Counted from the stretch's first letter, positions 41,591 through 54,673 are shown. The stretch: 64,000 nucleotides of DNA from Neocallimastix lanati (nom. inval.) (GCA_016946835.1 JACVTC010000003.1:627001-691000), one strand, 5' to 3'. Translations and numbers: made by a program. Notes: generated by a model not told the origin, from the letters alone.

Positions 41591-41860
41591 TTATAAATAA
41601 TAATAATTAACTAGAATATATATAGTTTAAATTATATTAATACCAATATCAATATATTTTATTAATATCAATATCAATATTTAAATTTTATTAATAATAA
41701 ATATTTAATATTAAAATAAATTTTATTTTATTATTTAATAAATTTAATAATAAAATATTAAATATTTAATAATAAAATATAATAATAAAATGAAAATTAA
41801 ATAATTTAAAATAAATAAAAATAAAACAAAATTCTTAACAGAAAACTTATTTATTCTTTT

Positions 41861-42767
41861 ATTTATTATTTTTTTTGTTTTTATTTTATTATTTTAATGC
41901 TAAAATACAATAAATAAAAACATACGTTGAAAGCTGTGGCGTATTACATAATTTATACTCATTGTACAAATATTTATGCTGATTATACATAAATTATGTC
42001 GAAATGCTTCACATCCCTTTTAATATTTATTTAATTAATTTTTAATTTATTTTATGTTATGGAAAACGCATGTAGTAACATGTGACTTTATTACTGATAT
42101 GCGGACTTTTATGTGCAATAATTTATAAGCAGTCGGTTTTAAATAATGGTAGTTTAGTAAATTTTACAAGAGAGTTCTCTATTTCTAATATAAATAATTT
42201 AATCTATTTATAAGAAATAGGTAATATATTAATTATATATTCTAATATATAGAAATATATAAATTTTATATGAAATAAAGTATTATAATTATTATAATTA
42301 TAATAATGCATATTGAAATAAAATAAAATAAAATAATTATTATCAAAAAGATATAAATTTAATATTTAATAATTATTATTAAATATACAAATATGCTACT
42401 ACACATATTTGTTTTATATCATTACTTATTTAAAGCTGAAAGATAGATCATACACTTATTTCCCTTGTATACCATATTCCATAAAGAATATTATTATAGA
42501 TTTAAATTTAATAAAGCTAACAATTATTATTATTATTATTATTTTATATGAAGTTTTATTAATGAGGTTATTTATGATAAATATGAATAGGTTATTAGCT
42601 GTGTTCAGCATAATGAAATTTACATCTATTTATACTAAAAATGTGGCTTGTTCTAGATTACTTTTAATTAATTACATTATATTATGTTTATATTAAAATT
42701 TATATTATTATTATTCTAGATTCATTTAATATATAAATTCACATATTGTAACAATTATTATTATTAT
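41861..42767. other. Non-coding spacer with an inverted LTR-like word
   Basis: No convincing gene. The plus strand at 42642-42657 reads TGTGGCTTGTTCTAGA, the exact inverse of TCTAGAACAAGCCACA in the LTR of the neighbouring Copia element (42888-42903). This hints at an older, inverted relative here. The right edge is a short (ATT)n tract, the target of the Copia insertion. Confidence 0.45.
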
Positions 42768-43014
42768 TGTTAACGTATGTTAATTTTATTAATATAAAGT
42801 TATAGTCTAGCTTAAGTTTAATAAAATATTAAATTAAATTATATTAAATATATTGTAATTACAAATTAAAATATAAATTAGTATGTATCTAGAACAAGCC
42901 ACAATTAAATATAAAAACATGTAATTTTATCTGTACTTTAAATCTTTGTTAACCATTTATATAACACTTGCGTTATATATCTAATTATTAATAAATAAAT
43001 ATTAAACAATAATA
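42768..43014 (+). repeat. 5' LTR of the plus-strand Copia copy
   Basis: It begins TGTTAACGTATG. The end is ambiguous: 43008 if a CA terminus is required, or 43014 if the LTR abuts the primer site as in the other Copia copy. The later end gives a matching ATTAT duplication at 42763-42767 and 46486-46490. Confidence 0.8.
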
Positions 43015-43036
43015 GATTAAGAGTCTCAGTACTCTA
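43015..43036 (+). promoter_or_regulatory. Primer-binding site complementary to the tRNA-Lys(CUU) anticodon arm
   Basis: The word GATTAAGAGTCTCAGTACTC is complementary to the anticodon stem-loop of tRNA-Lys(CUU), whose sequence contains GAGACTCTTAATCT. It shares GATTAAGAGTCTCA with the primer site of the minus-strand Copia copy at 38.2 kb. Confidence 0.6.
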
Positions 43037-46000
43037 TAATAAATTACAAAGCTTTAAATTTAAAAATCGATTTTAACAAAGTATTAAGATGGCCTATCAA
43101 TTTAACTTAGCTAAGGACCAACGTCTTCGTGGTGTATCCAATTTTGCCACATGGAATTTCCTTATCATGACTGCAGCTAGGAGATATGGAATGGAAGAAT
43201 TCATTGAAGAAGATGTTATCTCTCACCTGAAGGATAATAACTATATGCTTAATCCTAATGAAGAATCTAAGACGGTAAAAGCTATCCTGAAGATTATTGA
43301 GGAATTACAATTAAATCATGGAGAAAATGTAAACTACAATGAAGTGTTTACTCAAAACCGAAATAGAATCATTGCTAAAGCAGAAGAGAAAGACTCTCAG
43401 TTAATGCTTATGGTGATTCAAAACGTTGAAGAAAAAATATTAAGGGAAGTTAGTAGAATGAAGAAAACATTCACAATTATGGAAAAACTAACTTCAAAAT
43501 ACGGTGATAAGAATAATGACACTGAATACTGGCTCAAGAAATTGCGAAAACTTAAGGCAAATGACCGCAGCCAAATAATGAAGATGGCTGATAGCGTAAA
43601 TGAAATATTCGGTGAAATGGAAGATGCCGGAGTAAATTTGACTGAAAGGGAAAAATTAAAGTACATGTTCAATATTTTACCAAATGACTTTAAAAACATT
43701 ATAGATGTAACTTTAGAAACTACCGCCAGACAATTATATGAAAGTATAAAAGATAGAATTTCAGCTAGATCATATCTAGAAAATTGGGAAAATACAATGG
43801 ATGAACATGATGAACATGATGATCCAATGGATATAGATCTAATTGAAAAACGTTATAAAAATAAAAACTATCATAAAGGAAAAGGTTTTGTTAAGAAAAT
43901 AAACAGAAACAATAACAAAACTAACAAAAATTTATATTGTCATATTTGTGAGATAAGAGGACATCTCACAAAAGATTGTAAATACAATATGAAAGCAAGA
44001 GAAAACAAAAAGGAAGGGAGGCAACAATCACTCTACCAGAAAAACCATAAAAATGAAGAAAAAGAATTAAAATCATTTGGTTTAGTGGAAAAAATAACTT
44101 CTAAATATGAAGAAAGTGACAGCGAAAGAGATGATAATTTTGAAGACATCAGACCATTATGTGAACCACATATTAATGATGCTTTGCTAATTGAATCAAT
44201 AAATGAACCATATAATATAGATAATGATGAAAAATCTGTAAACATAATTGAAAGAAATATAGAAAGTAACGAAACAGTTGAATGGTATTATGATAGTGGA
44301 GCTTACGAACATGTAACTAATGATAAAAACCTTTTGAAAGATTATAAAGAAGATTTTGTACAACTAAGATGTGCAAACAATACTACTTTAGACTTTGAAG
44401 GATATGGTAGTTGTGAATTTACCATAAACAACTACCATATAAAATTAAACAAAGTGTTATATTCAAAAAAGGCACATAAAAACTTGATAAGTGCCATCGA
44501 ATTCGCAAAAATAGGTATAACATCGGTTATTGAGCCAACAAGTCAAGAAAAAGTAAAATTGACTATATCTGACTGTGATAAAAATGTTATCGGAACGTTT
44601 CTATCAACTGATTTTAATCAATTTAAAATAAACACAAAAAGTATAATAAATAATCAAAATATTTTATCATTAGATGATTTAGGACAAAACAGTCTAGAAA
44701 TATGGCACAGAAGAATGGGCCATCAATATATAAGAAATATTTCTAAACATTTAGAACTACACGAGATCAAGATCCCAAAATGTAAAGAATGTAAAGTAGT
44801 AAAAATGAAGCATTCCCCACATAATGGGAACAATCCTAAATCAAACAAGATACTTGAAGTTATACACTCTGACATTTCGGGGCAATATAACAGTTCTATT
44901 AATGACAAAAAATATTTTATAACTTTCTTGGACGAATATTCGTGGAAAGTTTGGCTCTTCACTTTAAAATCTAAAGCTGAAGCGCCAGACATTATAATCG
45001 ATTTTCTAAAATACCTTAACAATCAATTTGATAATTATAAAGTTAAAATATTTAAAACAGATGGTGGTAAAGAATATAAAAATAAGAAAATAAGAAGATA
45101 CTGTAAAGATAATGGAATTGAAAAATCATTCTCTCCACCATATTGTCCAGAAAATAATGGAAAAGCCGAAAGGATAAATCAAACAATAAAAAACGATTAC
45201 AAAATTTTTAAATAAAAATGGATTTAAACAAATAAAATCTGAAAAGTGTATATTTAAATATTCAAAGAATAATAAAACCAAATGCATCATAGGTTTATAT
45301 GTAGACGATATGATCATAACTGGTGAAGACAAAGAAATACAAAATATAATTACAAAAATTAAAGAAAAATTTAAAATATCAAATTGTGGACCAGCCGAAT
45401 TCATACTTGGCATAAAAATTGAAAAACAAAAGGATAAATATATTATATCACAAAATAGTTTTATAAATAATATGTTAGACAAATTTAATATAAAAGAAAT
45501 GAGAAAAAGAAAAACACCATGCACAGGAGACAACACTATCTCTGAAAATAATAAACCTTTCAATAAAACAATCTACAAGAGTGCTATAGGTTCCTTAATA
45601 TATCTATCAAAATGCACAAGGCCAGATATCGCATTCTCCGTGAACAAGGCTGCCAGAAAATCAGAAAAACCCACAATATCAGACTGGAATAAAATAACAA
45701 ATATTTTCAGATATATAAATAGTACTAAAGATTATAAAATTGTATATGATGGACAAGGGGAAATAATAGCATACACTGATGCCGATTTTGGAGGTGATCT
45801 AAATGACAGGAAATCTACGTCTGGTGGAATAATACTTATGGGAAACAGTCCCATATGCTGGATTTCTAAAAAACAAACATGTGTAGCTACGTCTACAGCA
45901 GAAGCAGAATACATTAGCACATCCGAAAATATTAAAAAAAATTCTATGGATCAGAAATATTTTAAAAGAATTAATAAATTATAATAAAACAATTACCATT

Positions 46001-46242
46001 TTCACAGATAATTTAGCAAGTAAAATAACTATTGAAAATGGTGAAATCAATACAAAGTTAAAACACATAGATATTAGATTTCATTTTAATAGAGATAATA
46101 TAGTAAAAAGGAAAGTAAAATTAGAATACAAAGATACAAAAGAAATGTTAGCTGACGCTCTCACTAAAGATGTTAATGGTACAAAAATGAGTATATTTGC
46201 AAATAAGATTTTTAATATTAAAAAATCTAATTTGAGGGGGAG

Positions 46243-46485
46243 TGTTAACGTATGTTAATTTTATTAATATAAAGTTATAGTCTAGCTTAAGTTTAATAAA
46301 AAAATTAAATTATATTAAATATATTGTAATTACAAATTAAAATATAAATTAGTATGTATCTAGAACAAGCCACAATTAAATATAAAAACATGTAATTTTA
46401 TCTGTACTATAAATCTTTGTTAACCATTTATATAACACTTGCGTTATATATCTAATTATTAATAAATAAATATTAAACAATAATA
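46243..46485 (+). repeat. 3' LTR of the plus-strand Copia copy
   Basis: It is preceded by GAGGGGGAG and is nearly identical to the 5' LTR, with a short length difference in an A run and at least one substitution. Its end merges into the ATT array, with the same ambiguity (46479 or 46485). Confidence 0.8.
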
Positions 46486-47150
<665 letters not shown>

Positions 47151-47426
47151 TAACTACCATTTCTAACTTAATATCAATAATGTTATAAAGGATCATATTA
47201 TTATTATTATGTATCAAATTATATTTCAACTAAATTTATTATTATTTATTTATTATCATATTATAATTATTATTATTTAAATATCAGTTTTTAACTAAAA
47301 TATATATAAAAAAATTATTATTCTTAACAAATTATTATATTAATGATAATTATATATAAATGAAATGTTTTCAGGCAAACAATTCTAAAAAATCACCCTT
47401 TGCTAATAATAACTCAGAAAAGAAAT

Positions 47427-47473
<47 letters not shown>

Positions 47474-48124
47474 TATTATAAAGAAAATTGAAAAAAAAAA
47501 AAATTAAAAAATTAATTTCAAAAACCCGAAGAAAATATATATATCATATTAAATGAATTCACATATCACTAATAACTATAAAAATCAATATATCGGTTCG
47601 TATATATCTAAAAACAAATTTAAAAAATAAAATATAAAAATAAAAAAATGAAATGAAATAAAATAAATTATAAAATAAAATAAACGAAACCAAATAAATA
47701 ATAAAATTGTAATTAATTATTTATTAATTTTTTATAAAATTATATTATATTTTATTATTTTAATGAATGTATATATTTGACATGTTTTTTTTTTTTTTTT
47801 AATTACTGTTTTTTATCTATATCTATTGAATTCACTTAATTAATTATTTGCTTATTAGCTATTTAATTTTATAATTTATGTATTAATTATTATTTATTAT
47901 AATCATATTTTTTGTATTTCCATGAATTAAAAAATTTATCTCAATATTTGTTATTTTATTCAAAAATTTTAATTTTAATTTAATAAATATATTCCATTTT
48001 ATTAATTTATAATTTTTTAGGGTACTTTTATTGATTAATAAAATTTATCGCTATGTATATGTATTTTATTTTCCATTAATATAATAAATATAACACAATT
48101 TTATTATGATATTTTAATATATTC

Positions 48125-48156
<32 letters not shown>

Positions 48157-48331
48157 CATAATAAAAATAAAAGACATTAATTATATGTTTGTTAGTTTTA
48201 GTTTATGCTTTATATATATATATATTTTATTATTGGTTGTTTTATTGAAGGTTTATTTGATTTATATTTATTTGTTTATATATTTATTTATTTATAAATT
48301 TTTCTTTGTTTATATTACATATATTTAAAAT
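47151..48331. other. Intergenic AT-rich DNA
   Basis: A T tract at about 47428-47472, an A tract at about 48126-48153 and assorted AT repeats. Nothing gene-like is seen. Confidence 0.6.
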
Positions 48332-50499
48332 TTAAATAACATATATAAATTTAAATATATATATAGATAATATAAGTATACTAAGAATATAGTAACTACA
48401 TTTTAAATGGGTATATCTTCGATTACTGAATGAAACTAAATATGTATCATTTTTAACATTTTCATACATTTTTTTATTGGCGTTTATTTCAAAAAGATTA
48501 TCATAAATATCTGGAAATTGATCATTAACAACATAATATATTTTGGTATTTGGTGTTGTTCCCTTCTCGGTCCAACCCATAGTAGTTAAAATTTTCAACA
48601 ATTTTGGACCAATAAGACCATATTTATTATTAAATTTCTTTATCATTTCACTAGTTTTAAATTGTAATGGGTATGAAAAGTACATTAGATATTCATTATC
48701 ATAATCATTTATTTCACTTGAAAAACATCTATTAAATACTTCACATTGAAATGGTACTGCAATGTGACAAACTGAACTAGAAGATAAATATTTATCATTA
48801 AATGTTTGTAATTTAACTACTTCTCCATCGTTAGTTCTAAAACCAATACTATTATGAGTTAGATAAAGTTTTGCTATTTCCCTATAATTATCAATGGCCT
48901 TATTATTTTCGTATATATTCTTATAAATATCAGTAAGAGCATCAAATTGATCACTTGAACTTGACAGAGCATTTAGAGAATAAGTTGTAATATTTATAGA
49001 CTTATTAAAAAATTCATCAAATCCTGAACGAAAAAGATATGAACTATCGTTTTTTATTGGAACAATGAATTTTTCAAATATTGTAAATGGTAGGAAACCC
49101 AAAAGATGATAATTAAATGATTTATCGTTATTTTCTAAATTATAATACACGTAAGGCGAAAATAATTCTTCTTTCATATCATGCATACCAATGCTTTGTC
49201 CTATTAAAACACCATTACCCATAAATCCTAATCCATGTATAATTTCATGAGTAATAATAAGCTCAGAGTAATCATCTTTTGCCATATGAGTATTTAAATA
49301 GATAATAAGATCATGATCAGTATAATCAATTTCTTTATCTAAAATAAGTTGTTTCGCTAAAGCTTGTGGATAAGCATATTCTCTTTCATTTGGATCTGCA
49401 CTTTCTTTTAAAGCTACATAAATTGGTGAATATGTCATTCCTACTAATGACATACAAGCTGCACCACTTAAAGTATTACAAAAATCTTCCACATACACAT
49501 CGACATTAATAGTTCTTTTAATATCTAAATTATATAAAATTTATATCATTAGTATTTATAAATTAGTAAATACATATATAATAATGAAATTATATATGAA
49601 ATTGTGGTATTTTTAAATAATAAATATTTATTAGTATTAGTAATATGTATCTGTATGATTATATTCATTAACTATATTTAAGATTTTTAAAAAATTATTT
49701 TACTTTATTAAAATGAAATTTTAAATTATCATATAATTAAAAACCAATTTCCTAAATTTGAAATTTATTTTTCTTTTTTTAATTAATAATATAAATTTAT
49801 ATAAAATGATAATAATCAAAATATATATTTTTATATTATTATTTTACTATTACTACACTACTACAACTACTACTATTACAACTACTATTACTACTATTAT
49901 TATTTTAAAAAATAGTAATAATTCAAAATAATATTTCATTTATTTAATTATAAATATACAATATAACTATTTTTTTTATTTATTCAATTATAAATAATTG
50001 ATTAATTTTTTATTTATTTAATTTATAATAAATCATAGAGTATATATATATTTAAAATTAATAAAACCTCATATTACAAACCTAATGCATTTGAAATTAC
50101 TTCCTCAGCTTTTGCTAAAGCTCTCTTATAAATTTCAGTCTCTGGACAATTACCCGACTTTATATTAAAAGCAAATGGTTTTTGGGAAATAATTTTTTTA
50201 CCTCTATCAAATTTTAATTCCATTATTTTATAATTAATATATTTAACTTTCGCCATTGGTAATAATTTTCCATTTTGAATTTCATAAAGTTCTTGGATAT
50301 TTGAAGGTATTCCATAGTCATATATTCTTAGCCTATTTATGTTTTCATTATTAATATTACTGGCAACATTATTTGTTTCTTTTATATTAATAAAATTATA
50401 TTTATTTTCTAAATCTTCGACATTATTTTGTGCATAATTACTGAAACATTGTGTTAGTAATGTTATAATAAAAATTAAAATATTTATATTTTCAATCAT
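48332..50499 (-). CDS. Secreted HExxH metalloprotease-like protein, possibly GPI-anchored
   Basis: The model has two exons: 50499-50082 and 49524-48332. They join in phase 1 (G|AT, Asp) to give 536 residues. The donor GTTTGT is non-consensus. Residues 1-24 are a signal peptide. Around residue 230 the sequence SELIITHEIIHGLGFMGNG has the zinc-binding HExxH followed by GLGF, as in several secreted zincins, but I do not see the metzincin third His at the usual place. Paired cysteines (CNTLSGAAC and others) fit an exported protein. The last 20 residues are hydrophobic (ILSILILSIYIFKFIYVI), suggesting a GPI signal or a tail anchor. No close family is recognised. It stands alone, with about 1.2 kb of empty DNA downstream and 1.5 kb upstream. 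Protease activity is inferred from the motif only. Confidence 0.72.
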
Positions 50500-52050
50500 T
50501 ATTTTCTTTCTTTTTTTTTTTTTTTTTATAATATTTCCTTTTTTATTTTTATATTTTCTTTAATTCCATTAATGTTATAAAAATTAATTTGATAACGTTT
50601 TATACTTATAAAAGAATTATTATCTCATCATATATAATATGATATATTTATAAATAAAATATTTTCAATTATTTCTCATTCTATATTTATTTATGATTAA
50701 ATTTATTTTATTTTTTTTTTTTTTTTTTTTTATTTTTTTTTTTTTTTTTTATAATAGTTTATATTTTAGACTTCTTAGGTTTTTTTTTTTTATATTATTT
50801 AAAATTTATATATATTTTTAAAATAATTACTATAATAATATAATAATAAAACTTTTTAGTAATTTTATTATAAAATATTTTATTATTTTAATATTTTCAA
50901 TATACTATAATATATTGTTTATATATTATGTTAAATTAAAATTTAACAATATATTATTGGAATATAAAATTATTAAATGATATAGAAGAATATATATATA
51001 TATATAATATATTAATAATACAAAATAATATAAAATAATATAAATAGAATATTATAATAATTAATAAGATTTATAAAGTTTATTTTTAATTGTGTAACAA
51101 GTACTTTTTGCTTGTTTAAAGGATTAGATTATATATTATACCTATTATTGAATTTCTTTATTCTTTTTTTTTTTTTTAAATACAGGTGGTTGTATAGATT
51201 ATAATTGGAAACATGTAATTAATATTAAAAAATAATGATTAAAAAAAGACGATATATTATTAATTATATTTAAAATTTACATGGATATATATATTTTAAA
51301 AATATAAATTTGATATTTATTTTTTCAATTTATTCAATAATTAAAAAATTAAAAAATATTAATTTAATATACAACTACTTTAAAAAAAAAAATTGATATA
51401 TATTATTATTATTTCAATTAAATAAAAAATTTTTTTATTTTTATTTAAATTGAAATAATAATAATATATATCAATTTTTTTTTTTAATTTACATATCTAC
51501 GTTAATTCTAAACATAATATAAATAAAATTTTTTAGTTATTTACATATTATCTTTTTTTTTACTATAGCTACAACTATAATAACGTTGTTGTGAATTACC
51601 TTTAAAAATGAATGATATTTAATATGTTTAGTAATTACTATAATAATAATAATGAATTCTACGTAAAAATTAATTGGATTTTTCCATTTATTATAATTAT
51701 AAAACTTTTTTCACACTGAATTTCAAAATAATATCACTAAATTACTATCACGAAATAATTCAAATACAAAAATACCTTTACATATAGTAATTAAATGTAA
51801 TTATTAAAATATATATACGTAAAGGTAATAATTATATATAATTACTACAACATTTCTTATTTTTTTTTCTTTTTAAGGATTTCACTTTCTATAAAGCAAA
51901 ATAATATAAAATAATTAACAATAATTTTAACGAAAATTTCTATATATCTTTCATTTTAATTTTTTATTTTTATTTTTTTTTTAAAAAAATTTATTAATAT
52001 TTTAATAATATCCATTTTATATTAATAAAATATAAATGTATATATTATAT
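50500..52050. other. Intergenic AT-rich DNA with a long perfect-looking palindrome
   Basis: There are T tracts at about 50712-50750 and many AT runs. The only structure that stands out is the inverted repeat at 51382-51487, listed separately. No gene is seen. Confidence 0.55.
51382..51487. repeat. Inverted repeat with arms of about 44 bp
   Basis: The left arm (A run, then TTGATATATATTATTATTAT, then TTCAATT) is mirrored by AATTGAAATAATAATAATAT, then ATATCAA and a T run. About 15 bp of A/T lie in between. The near-perfect match over such a length is more than AT-bias gives and suggests a small foldback element or a recent inverted duplication. Confidence 0.75.
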
Positions 52051-52413
52051 TTAATTTAAGGTTTGGAATTTGTCATTAATAACAAATTTCCTAAATCTCC
52101 TTTCTTTGTTACTCATAATTTTAATTGGTTCATATGGAGTTTCTTCTTTCACATCAGTTTCAACATTCTTTAATGTTGGGTGAAGTTGAATAGCCATATT
52201 TTTTTCACGAATTAATTCCATTTGGCGGGTTGGATGAAGAATGAGTTGATGATTATTTTCATTTGTTTTTTTTGGAGTAAAAATATCACCTGGGGAACGA
52301 GGTTTTCTGTAGTGAGATGTTACTTTCTTCAAATTTTCTCTGTATTCAAGATCTTTGTACATTTCGTATTGACGAAATGGGTGAAGTTGAATTTCATATC
52401 CTGGAGTAATCAT
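52051..52413 (-). CDS. Small basic protein with repeated LHP motifs, unrecognised
   Basis: A 120-residue single-exon gene begins MITPGYEIQLHPFRQYEM. A motif recurs three times: IQLHPFRQYEM (about 8-18), LILHPTRQMEL (about 57-67) and IQLHPTLKN (about 74-82). The part between is Lys/Arg-rich (HYRKPRSPGDIFTPKK). There is no signal peptide and no membrane segment. The composition is clearly coding, balanced and unlike the surrounding AT DNA. The repeated LHPxRQ suggests a short peptide that binds the same partner several times. I do not recognise the family. Confidence 0.7.
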   Translation of the reverse strand: MITPGYEIQLHPFRQYEMYKDLEYRENLKKVTSHYRKPRSPGDIFTPKKTNENNHQLILHPTRQMELIREKNMAIQLHPTLKNVETDVKEETPYEPIKIMSNKERRFRKFVINDKFQTLN

Positions 52414-54444
52414 TTTTAAAAAGATTTATGTTATTTTCTTTTTTTAATATATGAATAAAAAAATTTATAATATTAGTTTTTATTAATACTAGATTAATAA
52501 AAATTTTTAGGGTATAAATATTAATAAATTTTAATAATTTATAATTTTTTTTCTTTTTTTTTTTTTTTGTTTAGAAAAATTATTAAATAATAATTAATAA
52601 TTATTCTGAAATGCATAATTGGAACGAGAATTATTTCTCTTTTATATTTTTTTTTATATTTATTATTATGGTCTTATTTTAAATATTTAATTTAATTATA
52701 ATTAGAATAAAGGTTTAATGTTTTTTTTTCTTTTAATTTTATAATATTTATTAATAGTAATATATATAATTATTTTTATAATAATTATTTATTAATGATA
52801 AAAAAATAAAATTAATAAAAAAAATATTTAAATTATATTTGATAATTTATTGGTACTTATTATTTTAATAATATTAATAATTGCCAAAAATTTTCTTTTT
52901 TTTTTTTCATATAATGAAGATAAATATAGTAATTCATTTTTAAATAGTAAAATTTTATTTTTATTATTTAATTATAACTAAATATAAAATTTAGTATTAT
53001 ATAGAATAATTTAATATTATTTTTATTTAATAAATCATTAAATATAAAAACATATTAAAAGTTTTTTTTAATGTAATTTATATATTTATATATTTATATT
53101 TTAATAAAAAATTTACAAATAATTCAAAAAGTTTCACTTATAATATCTATTCGTATTTAATATATTATATTTTAACAATTAATAATAATTAAACAATTTA
53201 ATATTCAAAAATTAAAATAATTAAAGATAATTAACCTAATTATATATATATATTTTTTATACTTAAAAAAGTATTAAATATGTCACGTCATATAATCAAA
53301 TTTAATAAAATATAAATATTTATAAATATGTAAACAGTTTTCATTATTATAATCATTTCTTTTTTCTATCGTTTTTTTATTATGTATATTAATCGTCCTA
53401 TATAGTTTTTAATCATTTAAAAAATATATATACTTTTTAATAATCATTAAATATACAAAAAATACTTTATTAAAATATAAATATATTTAATAAATAAAAC
53501 AATTTTTAACATATAGTAATTAATAATTTAATTTATAACTCAAAGTATAATAAATAAACTTCTATTTTTATATTAAGCATTTCCTTGATTAATCGAAATG
53601 ATAATTTTTTTTAATAATTATAATAATAAAATATAAATAACTTTTTTATTTTATTATTATTATTATTATTATTATTATAAATATATTTAATAAATAAAAC
53701 AATTTTTAACATATAGTAATTAATAATTTAATTTATAACTCAAAGTATAATAAATAAACTTCTATTTTTATATTAAGCATTTCCTTGATTAATTGAAATG
53801 ATAATTTTTTTTAATAATTATAATAATAAAATATAAATAACTTTTTTATTTTATTATTATTATTAAAAAAAAATAAACTTTTTTATTTTTTTATTTTTAT
53901 TTTATTTTATTTTATTTTATTTTATTTTTTTTTAATATTTAATAAATAATTAAATTATAAAATTTTGTTTATTTTTTTATTTTTATTTTATTTTTTTTTA
54001 TTTTATTTTATTTTTTTTTAATATTTAATAAATAATTAAATTATAAAATTTTGTTAATATTTAAAATAGTAATAGTAATAAAAATAATATAAAAAAAAAT
54101 CTTTTGTGATTTCAAACTTTATTAACTATAAGGAACGAACAATTAAAATTTTCAGAATAGACAAATTATATTTTATTTTTTTATTACAATTTTTGGTGTT
54201 GAATGTTTAAATTATATACATATATGTATATATATAAGATTTTATAATTTTTCAAAAAAATTAAAAATTCATAAAAATTATATTTAATTAAAAAAGAAAT
54301 AAAAATAATTTAAATTATTATTAAAAGTGTATATTGAAAATATTATTAATATTTATTGTTATAAAATTTTTTTCCAATGTATAATTATCTAAGTAAAAAA
54401 AACATCACCAACGTTTTAAAAAAAAGTTAATAAAATAAATGAAA
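52414..54444. other. Intergenic AT-rich DNA with two tandem duplications
   Basis: No gene is seen. Two local duplications stand out: a 200-bp period at 53479-53870 and a block of about 90 bp repeated within about 53880-54060. Both are young, with almost no differences between copies. Confidence 0.6.
53479..53870. repeat. Tandem duplication with 200-bp period
   Basis: The block starting AAATATATTTAATAAATAAA recurs exactly 200 bp later (ATATATTTAA at 53481 and 53681). It holds the same internal words, including TATTAAGCATTTCCTTGATT. I noted a single substitution (AATCGAAATG against AATTGAAATG) and a difference in the trailing ATT count. Confidence 0.9.
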
Positions 54445-54529
54445 CTAATTATATTTTACCTTCACCATTGAAGTTGTTGGTGTGACTACCTTAATATTCC
54501 TATGCTTTGAGGGAGCTAAAGGGCTGTAC

Positions 54530-54531
<2 letters not shown>
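54445..54531 (-). CDS. Possible short peptide or first exon, unrecognised
   Basis: The minus-strand frame MYSPLAPSKHRNIKVVTPTT, then SMVK, has ordinary amino-acid and base composition in a sea of AT. It reaches a GTAAAA donor-like site right after SMVK, or reads on four codons to a stop (28 residues in all). It could be a first exon whose partner I cannot find, or a small peptide gene. Confidence 0.3.
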
Positions 54532-54563
<32 letters not shown>

Positions 54564-54673
54564 ATCAAAATTATTACTATACTGATTATTAGCTCCGTAA
54601 TGTAAAAAATATTTTTGATAATTTCAATTTCTTAATAAATAGTGTACTATATAACGAAGACTCTAAAATTATA

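Larger units (their letters stand above)
38506..41860. repeat. Large palindrome built from two head-to-head MULE copies
   Basis: The left arm (38506 to about 39855) is matched in inverse orientation by the right arm (about 39856 to 41860). The outermost shared word is AAAAGAATAAATAAG, and both arms share the next block with TCTGTTAAGAATTTT. The centre is low-complexity AT DNA with a degenerate tandem repeat of about 90 bp in each arm. The left arm is shorter because about 730 bp of the transposase 3' half present in the right arm is absent. Confidence 0.85.
42768..46485 (+). mobile_element. Ty1/Copia retrotransposon with both LTRs, broken
   Basis: The parts in order are: 5' LTR; primer site; gag-like region; CCHC knuckle (CHICEIRGHLTKDC); protease (WYYDSGAYEHVT); integrase (HRRMGHQ, LDEYSWKVW, TDGGKEYKN), all in the frame 43089-45215. 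The later reverse transcriptase (GLYVDDMIITG) and RNase H (YTDADFGGDLNDRKSTSGG) lie in the frame 45310-45984, with further degraded RNase H to about 46190. A polypurine tract GAGGGGGAG abuts the 3' LTR. The LTRs differ at only a few places, so it is young to moderate in age. It is broken, with about two or three breaks. The outer ends lie in an (ATT)n tract. Confidence 0.88.

Noticed and set aside
42409-42696. A 95-codon frame rich in Ile/Leu
   Set aside because: No recognisable domain; composition matches the non-coding DNA around it.
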